Origin: an uncultured Eubacteriales bacterium
Lineage (GTDB): Bacteria > Bacillota > Clostridia > Christensenellales > Aristaeellaceae
Length of the DNA stretch: 14,257 nt
NCBI GenBank assembly: GCA_944353735.1
Contig: CALVPU010000009.1
Location: 1 to 14,257 of the forward strand
Reading direction: 5' to 3'
Part shown: piece after piece, positions 6,911 through 13,058 of the stretch
Numbering within the stretch: position 1 is the stretch's first letter
Layout of the letters: each line of letters opens with the position of its first letter
Program-made: the position numbers and the translations under genes
Notes under the pieces: model-generated
The model's database searches: none
What the model was told of the DNA's origin: nothing
What the model saw: the letters and a program-made list of their open reading frames with translations, nothing else

Positions 6911-8020
6911 CTATCCCGCCGCCCATTCGTCCTCCGGCAGCGTCTCGATCGCCGCGCTCGCCTGAGGCGCCACGGTGGGATCGGCGGCGGACGGATAGGA
7001 CCAGTAGTCCTCGGTGGTCTGCGGCGCGACGGTCGCCTCCACCTCGGAGGTCGGCGCGGGCGTCGCGGTCGGCGCGGGCGTCGCGGTTGGCACCGCGGTC
7101 AGGTTGTCGCTGCCGCTGTCGGTTTCCACCACGTCGCGCAGCACGAGCACTTCCTCGATGTGCAGGAAGTCGACCGACGGCGTGACGATGGCGTAATTGC
7201 CCTCTGAACCGGCATCGAGGCTCAATTCGGTGACGGTGCCGACGGCGATGCCCTTCGGATAGATCTGGTCGGTGCCCGAGGTGACGATCTCGTCGCCGGG
7301 CATGATGTTGTTGACGTTGGGCAGGTAATAGACGTAGCACTGCGCCTCGTCGTCCGCGTCCGAGATGCCGCCGCGCAGGATGCCGTTGTCGCGCGTGCGC
7401 TGCACGAGGCAGCCCAGACTGCTGCGCGGATCGATAATCGTCAGCACCTTGGCATAGTTCAGACCGGTCTCATAGACGCGACCGATCAGGCCGTCGCCAT
7501 TGACGACCGCCATGCCCGTGGAGACGCCGTGCGCCTGCCCGCGGTTGATCGAGAATGTGCTGAACCACTGCCCCGCATCGCGCGCAATCACCTTGGCGTA
7601 GATGGGATCCAGCGGCTCATAGAGGTCCTGCGCGTCGAGCAGCGCCGTCAGGCGCTCGTTTTCGATGCGCGCCTCTTCAGCGCTCTCCAGCTGCAGCGAC
7701 AGCTGCTGGTTCTCGCGCGCCAGCTGCGCGTTTTCCGCCTCCAGCGCATCGTAGTTGCGCCAGTTGGTGACAAAGTTGCGGATGCCGCTCGTCGCGGAAG
7801 AAAACACATTCTGAATGGGCGACAGCAGCGAACCGATGCCGTTTTCCGCGATCGAGATCTGCGATTCGTTGCGCAGCACGAGCAGGAACACCGTCGCCGC
7901 TACGGCGACGATGATCGCCAGCGAGATCAGCACGCGGCGCAGCGTCTGCGTGCGCCGGCGCGGGTTCCGCCCCTGCGACGGCGCGCGCTTTTTGACATTT
8001 TGGGGTTTCTTATTCGGCAT
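6911..8020 (-). CDS. mreC: MreC, elongasome scaffold protein
   Basis: 369-residue bitopic protein: a basic cytoplasmic N-terminus (1-30), a membrane helix (about 31-49), a coiled coil rich in E/A/L/Q (about 90-130) and the extracytoplasmic MreC beta domain (about 140-297) with the family-like pattern DPRSSLGCLVQRTRDNGILRG near 198-218. Beyond it lies a 70-residue Thr/Pro/Ala-rich, acidic tail (about 300-369) that is probably disordered and contains a duplicated TATPAP hexapeptide. ATG at 8020 has AAGGAG 7 nt upstream. MreC binds PBP2 and activates it. The gene is separated from mreB by 43 nt holding a hairpin, and from mreD by 50 nt. Confidence 0.95.
   Translation of the reverse strand: MPNKKPQNVKKRAPSQGRNPRRRTQTLRRVLISLAIIVAVAATVFLLVLRNESQISIAENGIGSLLSPIQNVFSSATSGIRNFVTNWRNYDALEAENAQLARENQQLSLQLESAEEARIENERLTALLDAQDLYEPLDPIYAKVIARDAGQWFSTFSINRGQAHGVSTGMAVVNGDGLIGRVYETGLNYAKVLTIIDPRSSLGCLVQRTRDNGILRGGISDADDEAQCYVYYLPNVNNIMPGDEIVTSGTDQIYPKGIAVGTVTELSLDAGSEGNYAIVTPSVDFLHIEEVLVLRDVVETDSGSDNLTAVPTATPAPTATPAPTSEVEATVAPQTTEDYWSYPSAADPTVAPQASAAIETLPEDEWAAG
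7053..7088 (-). repeat. 18-bp tandem duplication in the mreC tail
   Basis: Two adjacent 18-bp units (7053-7070 and 7071-7088) differ only at the last base. They encode the repeated TATPAP hexapeptide of the low-complexity C-terminal tail of MreC. The unit length is a multiple of three, so copy-number change by slippage would keep the frame. Confidence 0.8.
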
Positions 8021-8040
8021 GTATGACTCCTTCGGTCAAT

Positions 8041-8059
8041 CCCGCGTCGAGGACGCGGG
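8041..8059 (-). promoter_or_regulatory. Stem-loop between mreB and mreC
   Basis: CCCGCGTC (8041-8048) and GACGCGGG (8052-8059) form a perfect 8-bp stem with a 3-nt loop, starting 5 nt after the mreB stop and ending 20 nt before the mreC ATG. There is no T-run on the 3' side, so read-through is expected. It may protect the mreB message from 3' decay or set the ratio of MreB to downstream proteins; that is inference. Confidence 0.5.
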
Positions 8060-8063
8060 CCGA

Positions 8064-9104
8064 TCACAGTTCGATCAGGCAACCGGACTGGGCAAAGCGC
8101 GCGGCGACGTGCTCGTCCGCCGCAGCGATACAGGTGCCGACGGCGACGTCGTCCTGCGGATTTTCGCCCAAGGTCACCGGCATGCCAAGCAATTCGCTCA
8201 GGCGGTCGCTCAGTCCGTCCAGCAGCGCGCCGCCGCCGGACAGGAACACGCCGCGCTGAAGGATGTCCTCCGCCATCTCCGCAGGCGTGTTCTCGAACGC
8301 CTCGCGGATGGACTCCAGCAGCGATTCCATCGGCGGCACGATCGCCTTGCGGACGTCGCGGGCGGTGATGCCGACGGTGGCTGGCTTGCCGGTGCGCGCA
8401 TCGCGACCGCGCAGCGCCGCCTCCTCGTTGTCGAGCGCCGCCAGTTCGCGGGCGGTGCCCAGATCGATCTTCAGGTCCTCCGCCGTGCGCTGACCGATGA
8501 TGAGTCCCTTCTCGCGGCGCACATAGCGCATGATCGCCTCGTCCATCGCCAGACTGCCGGTGCGCGTGGCGCGGGCGGCAGCGATGCCATTCATGGAAAG
8601 CACGCTGACCTCGGTCGTCGAACCGCCGATGACCACCATCATGCAGCCGCGCTCGTCCTCGATCGGCACGCCCGCGCCCAGTGCCGCCGCCACCGGCGTG
8701 CGCAGCAGCGACGCCTTCTTTGCGCCGGCGGCACGCACCGTGGCTTGCAGCGCCTCGAGCTCGACGCGCGTGCAGCCCTGCGACACCGACACCGCCAGCC
8801 GGTTTTTCTCCAACGCACGGCGCTTGCCCAGCGCCTTTTCCGCCAGCGCGCGCAGCAGCGCCGTCGCCAGCTCGATATTGCCCACCGCGCCGTCCATTAC
8901 CGGCGACAGCAGCGTCACGTCCAGCGGCGTGCGCCCGAGCATCTGCCGCGCGTCGCGCCCGACCGCCAGAATCTCGTCCAAATCGTCGCGCAGCGTCAGC
9001 ACATAGCTCGGCTCGCGCAGCACGACGCCCTCGTTCTGCAGGCAGATCGTGACGTTGGCCGATCCCAGATCAATGCCCACGCCGCCGGATGAAAATACGC
9101 CCAT
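8064..9104 (-). CDS. mreB: MreB/Mbl-family bacterial actin with substituted active-site residues
   Basis: 346-residue actin-like protein of usual MreB length. The fold is clear: phosphate-1 GIDLGSAN (10-17), REPSYV (30-35), phosphate-2 region VIGGSTTEVSVLS (158-170), MDEAI (187-191), IGQRTAEDLKI (203-213) and the adenosine-side FLSGGGALLDGL (287-298). Against the common MreB pattern (EEP-AAAIGAG and VVDIGGGTTE) three substitutions stand out: the catalytic Glu before the Pro is Thr136, the phosphate-2 Asp is Val158, and a Gly in that loop is Ser162. Position first among mreBCD and an AGGAGG 6 nt before the ATG leave the gene assignment firm. Polymerisation and membrane patterning are the family role; ATP hydrolysis by this copy is doubtful, and a second, canonical MreB or Mbl elsewhere in the genome is possible. 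Confidence 0.92.
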   Translation of the reverse strand: MGVFSSGGVGIDLGSANVTICLQNEGVVLREPSYVLTLRDDLDEILAVGRDARQMLGRTPLDVTLLSPVMDGAVGNIELATALLRALAEKALGKRRALEKNRLAVSVSQGCTRVELEALQATVRAAGAKKASLLRTPVAAALGAGVPIEDERGCMMVVIGGSTTEVSVLSMNGIAAARATRTGSLAMDEAIMRYVRREKGLIIGQRTAEDLKIDLGTARELAALDNEEAALRGRDARTGKPATVGITARDVRKAIVPPMESLLESIREAFENTPAEMAEDILQRGVFLSGGGALLDGLSDRLSELLGMPVTLGENPQDDVAVGTCIAAADEHVAARFAQSGCLIEL

Positions 9105-9125
9105 CTTTCTCCTCCTGTGTTCGCG

Positions 9126-9710
9126 TCAGCGCACCGCCGTCACGCCGAATGCGGACAGCAGCGCCCCGACCTCGTCGACCGGAAAGCCCATCACGTTTTC
9201 AAAGGAACCGTCCAGCGCCTCGACAAACGCGCCCGCACCGCCCTGAATGGCATAGGCGCCCGCCTTGTCCATCGGCTCGCCCGTGTCGACATAGGCGGCA
9301 ATCTCGGCATCGCTCAGCGCGCGAAAGCGCACGCCCGTGCGCGCCACGCGCACCGCCTCGGCGCCGCTGGCGCAGTCGATCGCGCAGACGCCGGTAAAGA
9401 CCTCGTGCTCGCGACCGGAGAGCGCGCGCAGCATCCGCCGGGCGTCCGCCGCGCCGGCAGGCTTGCCCAGCGGCGCGCCGTCCAGCGACACCAGCGTGTC
9501 CGAAGCGATGACCACGCCGTCCGTGCGGCCTTGCGCCGCCGCACGCGCCTTGCGCACGGCGAGCGCGCGCACGGCCTCGCGCGCCGGACCGGGAACGTGC
9601 TCGTCCACGTCAGGCGCGCAGATTTCAAATTCATAGCCCATCTTCGCCAACAGCTCGCGCCGGCGCGGCGAGCCTGACGCCAGAATCAAGCGGGGGCTGT
9701 TCTGTTCCAT
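9126..9710 (-). CDS. maf: Maf-family nucleoside triphosphate pyrophosphatase
   Basis: 194-residue house-cleaning pyrophosphatase that converts non-canonical or excess dTTP/UTP-type nucleotides to monophosphates; Maf is also tied to septum control in Bacillus. Family marks are LILASGSPRRREL (8-20), the DVDE segment, IASDTLV, GKP, AYAIQG and FENVMGFPVDE near the C-terminus. The YAIQG segment favours the dTTP/UTP (YhdE-like) over the m7GTP (YceF-like) subgroup. The frame is open up to 9800, but the promoter -10 element at 9772-9777 makes starts above about 9765 impossible for that transcript. I choose ATG 9710, which gives the usual short lead-in to the SPRR motif; GGAG lies 12 nt upstream, longer than ideal. 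ATG 9728 is the alternative. It is first in the mre operon and ends 21 nt before mreB. Confidence 0.93.
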   Translation of the reverse strand: MEQNSPRLILASGSPRRRELLAKMGYEFEICAPDVDEHVPGPAREAVRALAVRKARAAAQGRTDGVVIASDTLVSLDGAPLGKPAGAADARRMLRALSGREHEVFTGVCAIDCASGAEAVRVARTGVRFRALSDAEIAAYVDTGEPMDKAGAYAIQGGAGAFVEALDGSFENVMGFPVDEVGALLSAFGVTAVR

Positions 9711-9771
9711 CGCACCATTCAACTCCATCGGGGTGGGACGCGCCCGCCCGCGCAATCTGAGATTTCGTTTC

Positions 9772-9780
9772 ATTATAGCA
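9772..9780 (-). promoter_or_regulatory. Extended -10 promoter for the maf-mre operon
   Basis: On the minus strand TGCTATAAT (9780 to 9772) is a perfect extended -10 element (TGnTATAAT). The hexamer 17 nt upstream (ATGCTT, 9795-9800) is a poor -35, as often tolerated with an extended -10. Predicted transcription start is near 9765, leaving a leader of about 55 nt to the maf ATG at 9710. It lies between the terminator of the Nudix gene and maf, so it is the likely start of the whole elongasome transcript. Confidence 0.7.
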
Positions 9781-9820
9781 TAAAACTGTTTCAAAAGCAT
9801 GAAGAATCGTCTGCCGCGCC

Positions 9821-9859
9821 GTTTTTGTCACGAACATAACACAACTGCGCGACAAAAAC
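9821..9859. repeat. 9-bp inverted repeat upstream of the maf promoter
   Basis: GTTTTTGTC (9821-9829) and GACAAAAAC (9851-9859) are perfect inverted copies separated by 21 nt. The right arm contains the T-tract of the Nudix-gene terminator. Relative to the predicted maf start, the repeat spans roughly -55 to -95. It could be an operator or simply a second RNA hairpin downstream of the terminator. Confidence 0.5.
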
Positions 9860-9885
9860 AGCTCCGCCCGCGCGGGCGGGCGGAG
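9854..9885 (-). terminator. Intrinsic terminator of the Nudix gene
   Basis: A perfect 10-bp GC-rich stem (9862-9871 with 9876-9885) and 4-nt loop begin 4 nt beyond the Nudix stop codon. On the minus strand the stem is followed by CTGTTTTT, a T-tract of the right kind. It separates the Nudix transcript from the maf-mre operon. Confidence 0.85.
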
Positions 9886-9889
9886 GGCG

Positions 9890-10321
9890 TCATGCGATCG
9901 TCTCGCGGTATTTTCGATAGATTTCCGCCGCGTTTCGCAAAATCTCGCGATCCGCGTCGTAACTGAGCAGTTCCATCGCGCGCTCGATCGGGAAATAGCC
10001 GCCGTTGAGGAATCCCTGCTCGTAGGACACGCGATAGGTGTGGTCCGGCGCGACCATCGCAAACCACTGGATGCGGTTGCTGATCTCTCGACCGCGGCTC
10101 TCGGAAAAGAAATCATAGCGCGTATTTCCGGCAATGCCGATGATCTCCGCGTGAATGCCCGCCTCATCTTCCACGCGCCAGAGCGCTACATCGTTGGAGC
10201 GGTTGTAATTGCGAATGACGCCCTTGGGCATGACCCACTCGCCCCGATCGCTCATCAGCAGAAAGACGTCCTCGCCGGAAAAGACCACGCCGCCGGCACA
10301 GCTTCGAATCGCCCCCGCCAT
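9890..10321 (-). CDS. Nudix-fold protein with degenerate Nudix box
   Basis: 143-residue single-domain Nudix-fold protein. The lead-in AGGVVF (9-14), EWVMPKG (28-34) and VEDEAGIHAEI (50-60) align with the Nudix core, but the box GX5EX7REUXEEXGU is broken: the first Glu is Asn40, and the conserved Arg-Glu pair reads Trp48-Arg49. Only the Glu pair survives, as Asp52-Glu53. Canonical metal-dependent hydrolysis is therefore doubtful. I recall clostridial Nudix-domain proteins with a similar box, which would make this an established subfamily and not decay. The start at 10321 is preferred to the in-frame ATG at 10360 because the latter sits inside the predicted -10 element; AGGTG lies 6 nt before 10321. 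It is transcribed alone, divergent from the sirtuin operon, and ends in a terminator. Confidence 0.85.
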   Translation of the reverse strand: MAGAIRSCAGGVVFSGEDVFLLMSDRGEWVMPKGVIRNYNRSNDVALWRVEDEAGIHAEIIGIAGNTRYDFFSESRGREISNRIQWFAMVAPDHTYRVSYEQGFLNGGYFPIERAMELLSYDADREILRNAAEIYRKYRETIA

Positions 10322-10355
10322 GGAAAACACCTGCCTTCCCTCTGAGTACCTTCTA

Positions 10356-10384
10356 ATCATATCACACAATTCTCCAAAAAACAA
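10356..10384 (-). promoter_or_regulatory. Promoter of the Nudix gene
   Basis: On the minus strand TTGTTT (10379-10384), a 17-nt spacer and TATGAT (10356-10361) preceded by TGA form a weak -35 with an extended -10. Predicted start is near 10350. An imperfect palindrome, TTCACATGTTGAA on the plus strand (10388-10400), lies just upstream of the -35 and could be an operator. Confidence 0.6.
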
Positions 10385-10446
10385 CACTTCACATGTTGAA
10401 AAATGTTGGGCGGCGCGCCGCGGAGAAAGATCGCCGCCAAACGCTG

Positions 10447-10475
10447 TGGACATGCGCGCGGGGATGTGATACAAT
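10447..10475 (+). promoter_or_regulatory. Promoter of the sirtuin-glycosylase-phosphorylase operon
   Basis: TGGACA (10447-10452), a 17-nt spacer and TACAAT (10470-10475), with TGA forming an extended -10, match the sigma-A consensus at 5 of 6 positions in each box. Predicted start is near 10482, giving a leader of about 23 nt that contains the AGGAGG at 10489-10494 before the ATG at 10505. Confidence 0.8.
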
Positions 10476-10504
10476 GAAGAAAAACGACAGGAGGCGCTGC
10501 GCAG

Positions 10505-11221
10505 ATGAACGAATCGCTTCAGACGCTCAAGCGCTGGGTCGCCGAATCCAGACGGATCGCCTTCTTCGGCGGCGCGGGCGTGAGCACAGAATCCGGCATC
10601 CCCGACTTCCGCGGCGTGGACGGCCTGTACCGCCAAAAATACGCCTATCCCCCGGAAACGATCCTCAGCCACGATTTCTTCGAGCGCATGCCGGAGGAAT
10701 TCTTCCGCTTCTACCGCGAAAAGATCCTCATCCTCGGCGCCGAGCCGAACGCCGCGCACCGCAAGCTCGCCGAATGGGAGGCGCAGGGCAAACTGACCGG
10801 CGTGGTGACCCAGAACATCGACGGCCTGCACCAGAAGGCGGGTTCCAGACGCGTGTATGAGCTGCACGGCTCGATCCACCGCAACTTCTGCACCCGCTGC
10901 GGCAGGTCCTATTCCGCCGAATGGATCGCGTCGACCTCAGGCGTGCCCCGGTGCGAATGCGGCGGCGCCGTCAAGCCCGACGTCGTGCTCTACGGCGAAT
11001 CGCTCGACGACGCCGTGCTCTCCGGCGCGATGCGCGCCATCGCCCGCGCCGACCTGCTGATCGTTGGCGGCACGTCTCTGAGCGTCTATCCCGCCGCCGG
11101 ACTGATCGACTGGTATGCCGGCGACCGGCTCGTGCTCGTCAACCGCACGCCCACCCCGCGCGACGACCGCGCCAACCTGATCCTGCGCGATCCCATCGGC
11201 AAGGTCTTTGCCCAGCTATGA
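10505..11221 (+). CDS. cobB: NAD-dependent protein deacylase, Sir2 family
   Basis: 238-residue sirtuin that removes acyl groups from protein lysines using NAD+, yielding nicotinamide and O-acyl-ADP-ribose. All core elements are present: GAGVSTESGIPDFRG (23-37), TQNIDGLH (102-109), catalytic His121 in ELHGS, a four-cysteine zinc site at Cys129, Cys132, Cys150 and Cys152, GGTSLSVYPA (188-197) and the NAD-binding VNRTPT (212-217). The last cysteine pair is CxC, not the usual CxxC. Start ATG 10505 has AGGAGG 10 nt upstream. The stop overlaps the next gene in ATGA. The short length is normal for bacterial single-domain CobB/SrtN proteins; acyl preference cannot be read. Confidence 0.95.
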   Translation: MNESLQTLKRWVAESRRIAFFGGAGVSTESGIPDFRGVDGLYRQKYAYPPETILSHDFFERMPEEFFRFYREKILILGAEPNAAHRKLAEWEAQGKLTGVVTQNIDGLHQKAGSRRVYELHGSIHRNFCTRCGRSYSAEWIASTSGVPRCECGGAVKPDVVLYGESLDDAVLSGAMRAIARADLLIVGGTSLSVYPAAGLIDWYAGDRLVLVNRTPTPRDDRANLILRDPIGKVFAQL

Positions 11222-11718
11222 GCACAGACGAGCGCATCCAGTGCTTCGATCCGGTGGCGCGCGCCGACGCGCGCCTGCTGATCCTCGGCACCATGCCCAG
11301 CGTTGAGTCGCTGCGCCAGTCGTTCTACTATGCGCACCCGCGCAACGCCTTCTGGCCGATCATGGCAGCGCTGCTCGGCGCGCCGGCACCACAGACAGTC
11401 GCAGAAAAGCGCGCGCTTTTGACGGAGCACCGCATCGCGCTGTGGGACGTGGCACACAGCTGCGTGCGCCACGGCTCGCTCGACAGCGCCATGCGCGACG
11501 TCGCGCCCAACGACTTCGCGGCGCTGTTCGCGCGCTGCCCCAATATTCAGCGCATCCTCTTCAACGGCGACACGGCGCGCAGGCTCTACGCGCGCCTGGT
11601 CGGCACGATGCCCGCGGGCTGCGAATGGGCGCGCATGCCGTCCACCAGTCCCGCCTACACGCTGCCCTACGCGCGCAAGCTGGAGGCTTGGCGCGCGGGA
11701 ATGGAGGGTTTCCTATGA
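11218..11718 (+). CDS. DNA-deoxyinosine (hypoxanthine) glycosylase, uracil-DNA glycosylase superfamily
   Basis: 166-residue member of the uracil-DNA glycosylase superfamily, closest by motif to family 6 hypoxanthine-DNA glycosylases, which excise deaminated adenine (and sometimes uracil) from DNA to start base-excision repair. The diagnostic N-terminal stretch is ILGTMPSVESL (22-32) followed by FYYAHPRNAFWP, the second is FNGDTA near 118-123, and the C-terminal motif is PSTSPAY. The start at 11218 overlaps the sirtuin stop (ATGA), and the stop overlaps the phosphorylase start the same way. The frame is open upstream to 10921 but that part lies inside the sirtuin gene and is not coding here. 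Substrate range is known for the family only. Confidence 0.88.
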   Translation: MSTDERIQCFDPVARADARLLILGTMPSVESLRQSFYYAHPRNAFWPIMAALLGAPAPQTVAEKRALLTEHRIALWDVAHSCVRHGSLDSAMRDVAPNDFAALFARCPNIQRILFNGDTARRLYARLVGTMPAGCEWARMPSTSPAYTLPYARKLEAWRAGMEGFL

Positions 11719-13058
11719 CAAATTCCACTTCCACCAAAAACATCCGTCCCGCCGACATTCTGCGCAAGAAGCGCTTCGGCGGCGAACTGAACGAGAGCGA
11801 GATCCGCGCGTTCGTGCGCGGCGTGGTGGACGGCAGCTTCGCCGACTACCAGATCTCCGCGCTCTTGATGGCGATCTGCATTCACGGCATGTCCGACCGC
11901 GAGACGCTGGCGCTGACGCTGGCAATGGCGCATTCGGGCGACATGCTCGACCTGCGCCGCATTCCCGGCGTCAAGGCGGACAAGCATTCCAGCGGCGGCG
12001 TGGGCGACACCACCTCGCTGATCCTCGTGCCGCTCGTCGCCTGCTGCGGCGTGCGCATGGCGAAGATGTCCGGGCGCGGGCTCGGCTTCACCGGCGGCAC
12101 GCTGGACAAGCTGGAGGCCATCCCCGGCATGCGCGTGGAGATGGACATCGCCTCGTTCGAGCGCCAGGTCACCGACATCGGCTGCGCAATCATCGGTCAG
12201 ACCGCCGAACTCGCGCCCGCCGACAAGGTGCTCTACGCACTGCGCGACGTGACCGAGACGGTCGACTGCCTGCCGCTGATCGTCTCCTCCATCCTCTCCA
12301 AAAAGATCGCCGCCGGCTGCGACGTGGTCGTGCTCGACGTCAAGACCGGCAGTGGCGCTATCATGCCCACACTCGAGGATTCCAAAAAGCTTGCGCGCAC
12401 GATGGTTCGCATCGGCAACCTCAGCGGCAAGCGCTTCTCGGCGCTGATCACCGACATGGACCAGCCGCTGGGCAACTACATCGGCAACGCGCTCGAGGTC
12501 GAGGAAGCGATCGACGTGCTCGCCGGGCGCACGGGCGGCGACCTGCGCGACGTCTCGCTGCAGTTGGGCGCGCGCATCCTCACGGGCGCCGGCGCCGCCG
12601 CGACGGTGGAACAGGGCGTCGAAATGCTCGCCGCGAAGATCGACAGCGGCGAAGGGCTGCGCAAGTTTGCCGAGATGATCCGCGCACAGGGCGGCGACCC
12701 GCGCGTGACGGAGGACACCTCGCTGCTGCCCAAGGCAAAATCGACCGTCGAGCTACGCGCCGGCGAGCCCGGCTATCTGTCCGCCATCCGCACCGCCGAC
12801 GTCGGCAGCGCCGCCCGGCTGCTCGGCGCAGGGCGCGAGCGCAAGTCCGACGTCATCGACCCCGCGGTCGGCATCGTCATGCACAAGCGCGTGGGCGACA
12901 GGGTGCGGCGCAATGAGCTGCTGGCGACCCTGCACGTCGGCGAACGCTCCGACCGCATCGGCGCGTACAACCTGCTGCAGCGCGCGTTGAAAATCGGTCC
13001 CGATCCGGTATCGCGCCCAACGCTGATTCATGACGTGATTGAGGCGGAAGACGCATGA
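11715..13058 (+). CDS. pdp: Pyrimidine-nucleoside phosphorylase
   Basis: 447-residue enzyme that phosphorolyses uridine, thymidine and deoxyuridine to the base and (deoxy)ribose-1-phosphate, feeding nucleoside salvage in the cytoplasm. Motifs: the phosphate-binding KHSSGGVGDTTSL (90-102), the family signature SGRGLGFTGGTLDKLE (119-134), DVKTGSGAIM in the central domain, and the C-terminal alpha/beta domain with VGDRVRRNELLATLH. Length matches the 430-450 of the family. Start ATG 11715 overlaps the glycosylase stop (ATGA) and has GGAGGG 6 nt upstream inside that gene. Whether it is the broad Firmicutes Pdp or a thymidine-specific DeoA is not settled by sequence; Pdp is likelier in this lineage. 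Confidence 0.95.
   Translation: MTNSTSTKNIRPADILRKKRFGGELNESEIRAFVRGVVDGSFADYQISALLMAICIHGMSDRETLALTLAMAHSGDMLDLRRIPGVKADKHSSGGVGDTTSLILVPLVACCGVRMAKMSGRGLGFTGGTLDKLEAIPGMRVEMDIASFERQVTDIGCAIIGQTAELAPADKVLYALRDVTETVDCLPLIVSSILSKKIAAGCDVVVLDVKTGSGAIMPTLEDSKKLARTMVRIGNLSGKRFSALITDMDQPLGNYIGNALEVEEAIDVLAGRTGGDLRDVSLQLGARILTGAGAAATVEQGVEMLAAKIDSGEGLRKFAEMIRAQGGDPRVTEDTSLLPKAKSTVELRAGEPGYLSAIRTADVGSAARLLGAGRERKSDVIDPAVGIVMHKRVGDRVRRNELLATLHVGERSDRIGAYNLLQRALKIGPDPVSRPTLIHDVIEAEDA

Noticed and set aside
8015..8040. TTGACC near the mreC start as a possible internal -35 element
   Set aside because: No acceptable -10 hexamer follows at 16-18 nt; the best candidate matches poorly and lies inside mreC.
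7815..9092. Plus-strand open frame opposite mreB and the start of mreC (about 425 codons)
   Set aside because: Arg/Gln/His-rich shadow crossing two real genes on the other strand.
9829..9845. CGAACATAAC resembling half of a Firmicutes LexA (SOS) box upstream of maf
   Set aside because: The second half-site GTTCG is missing; only one arm matches.
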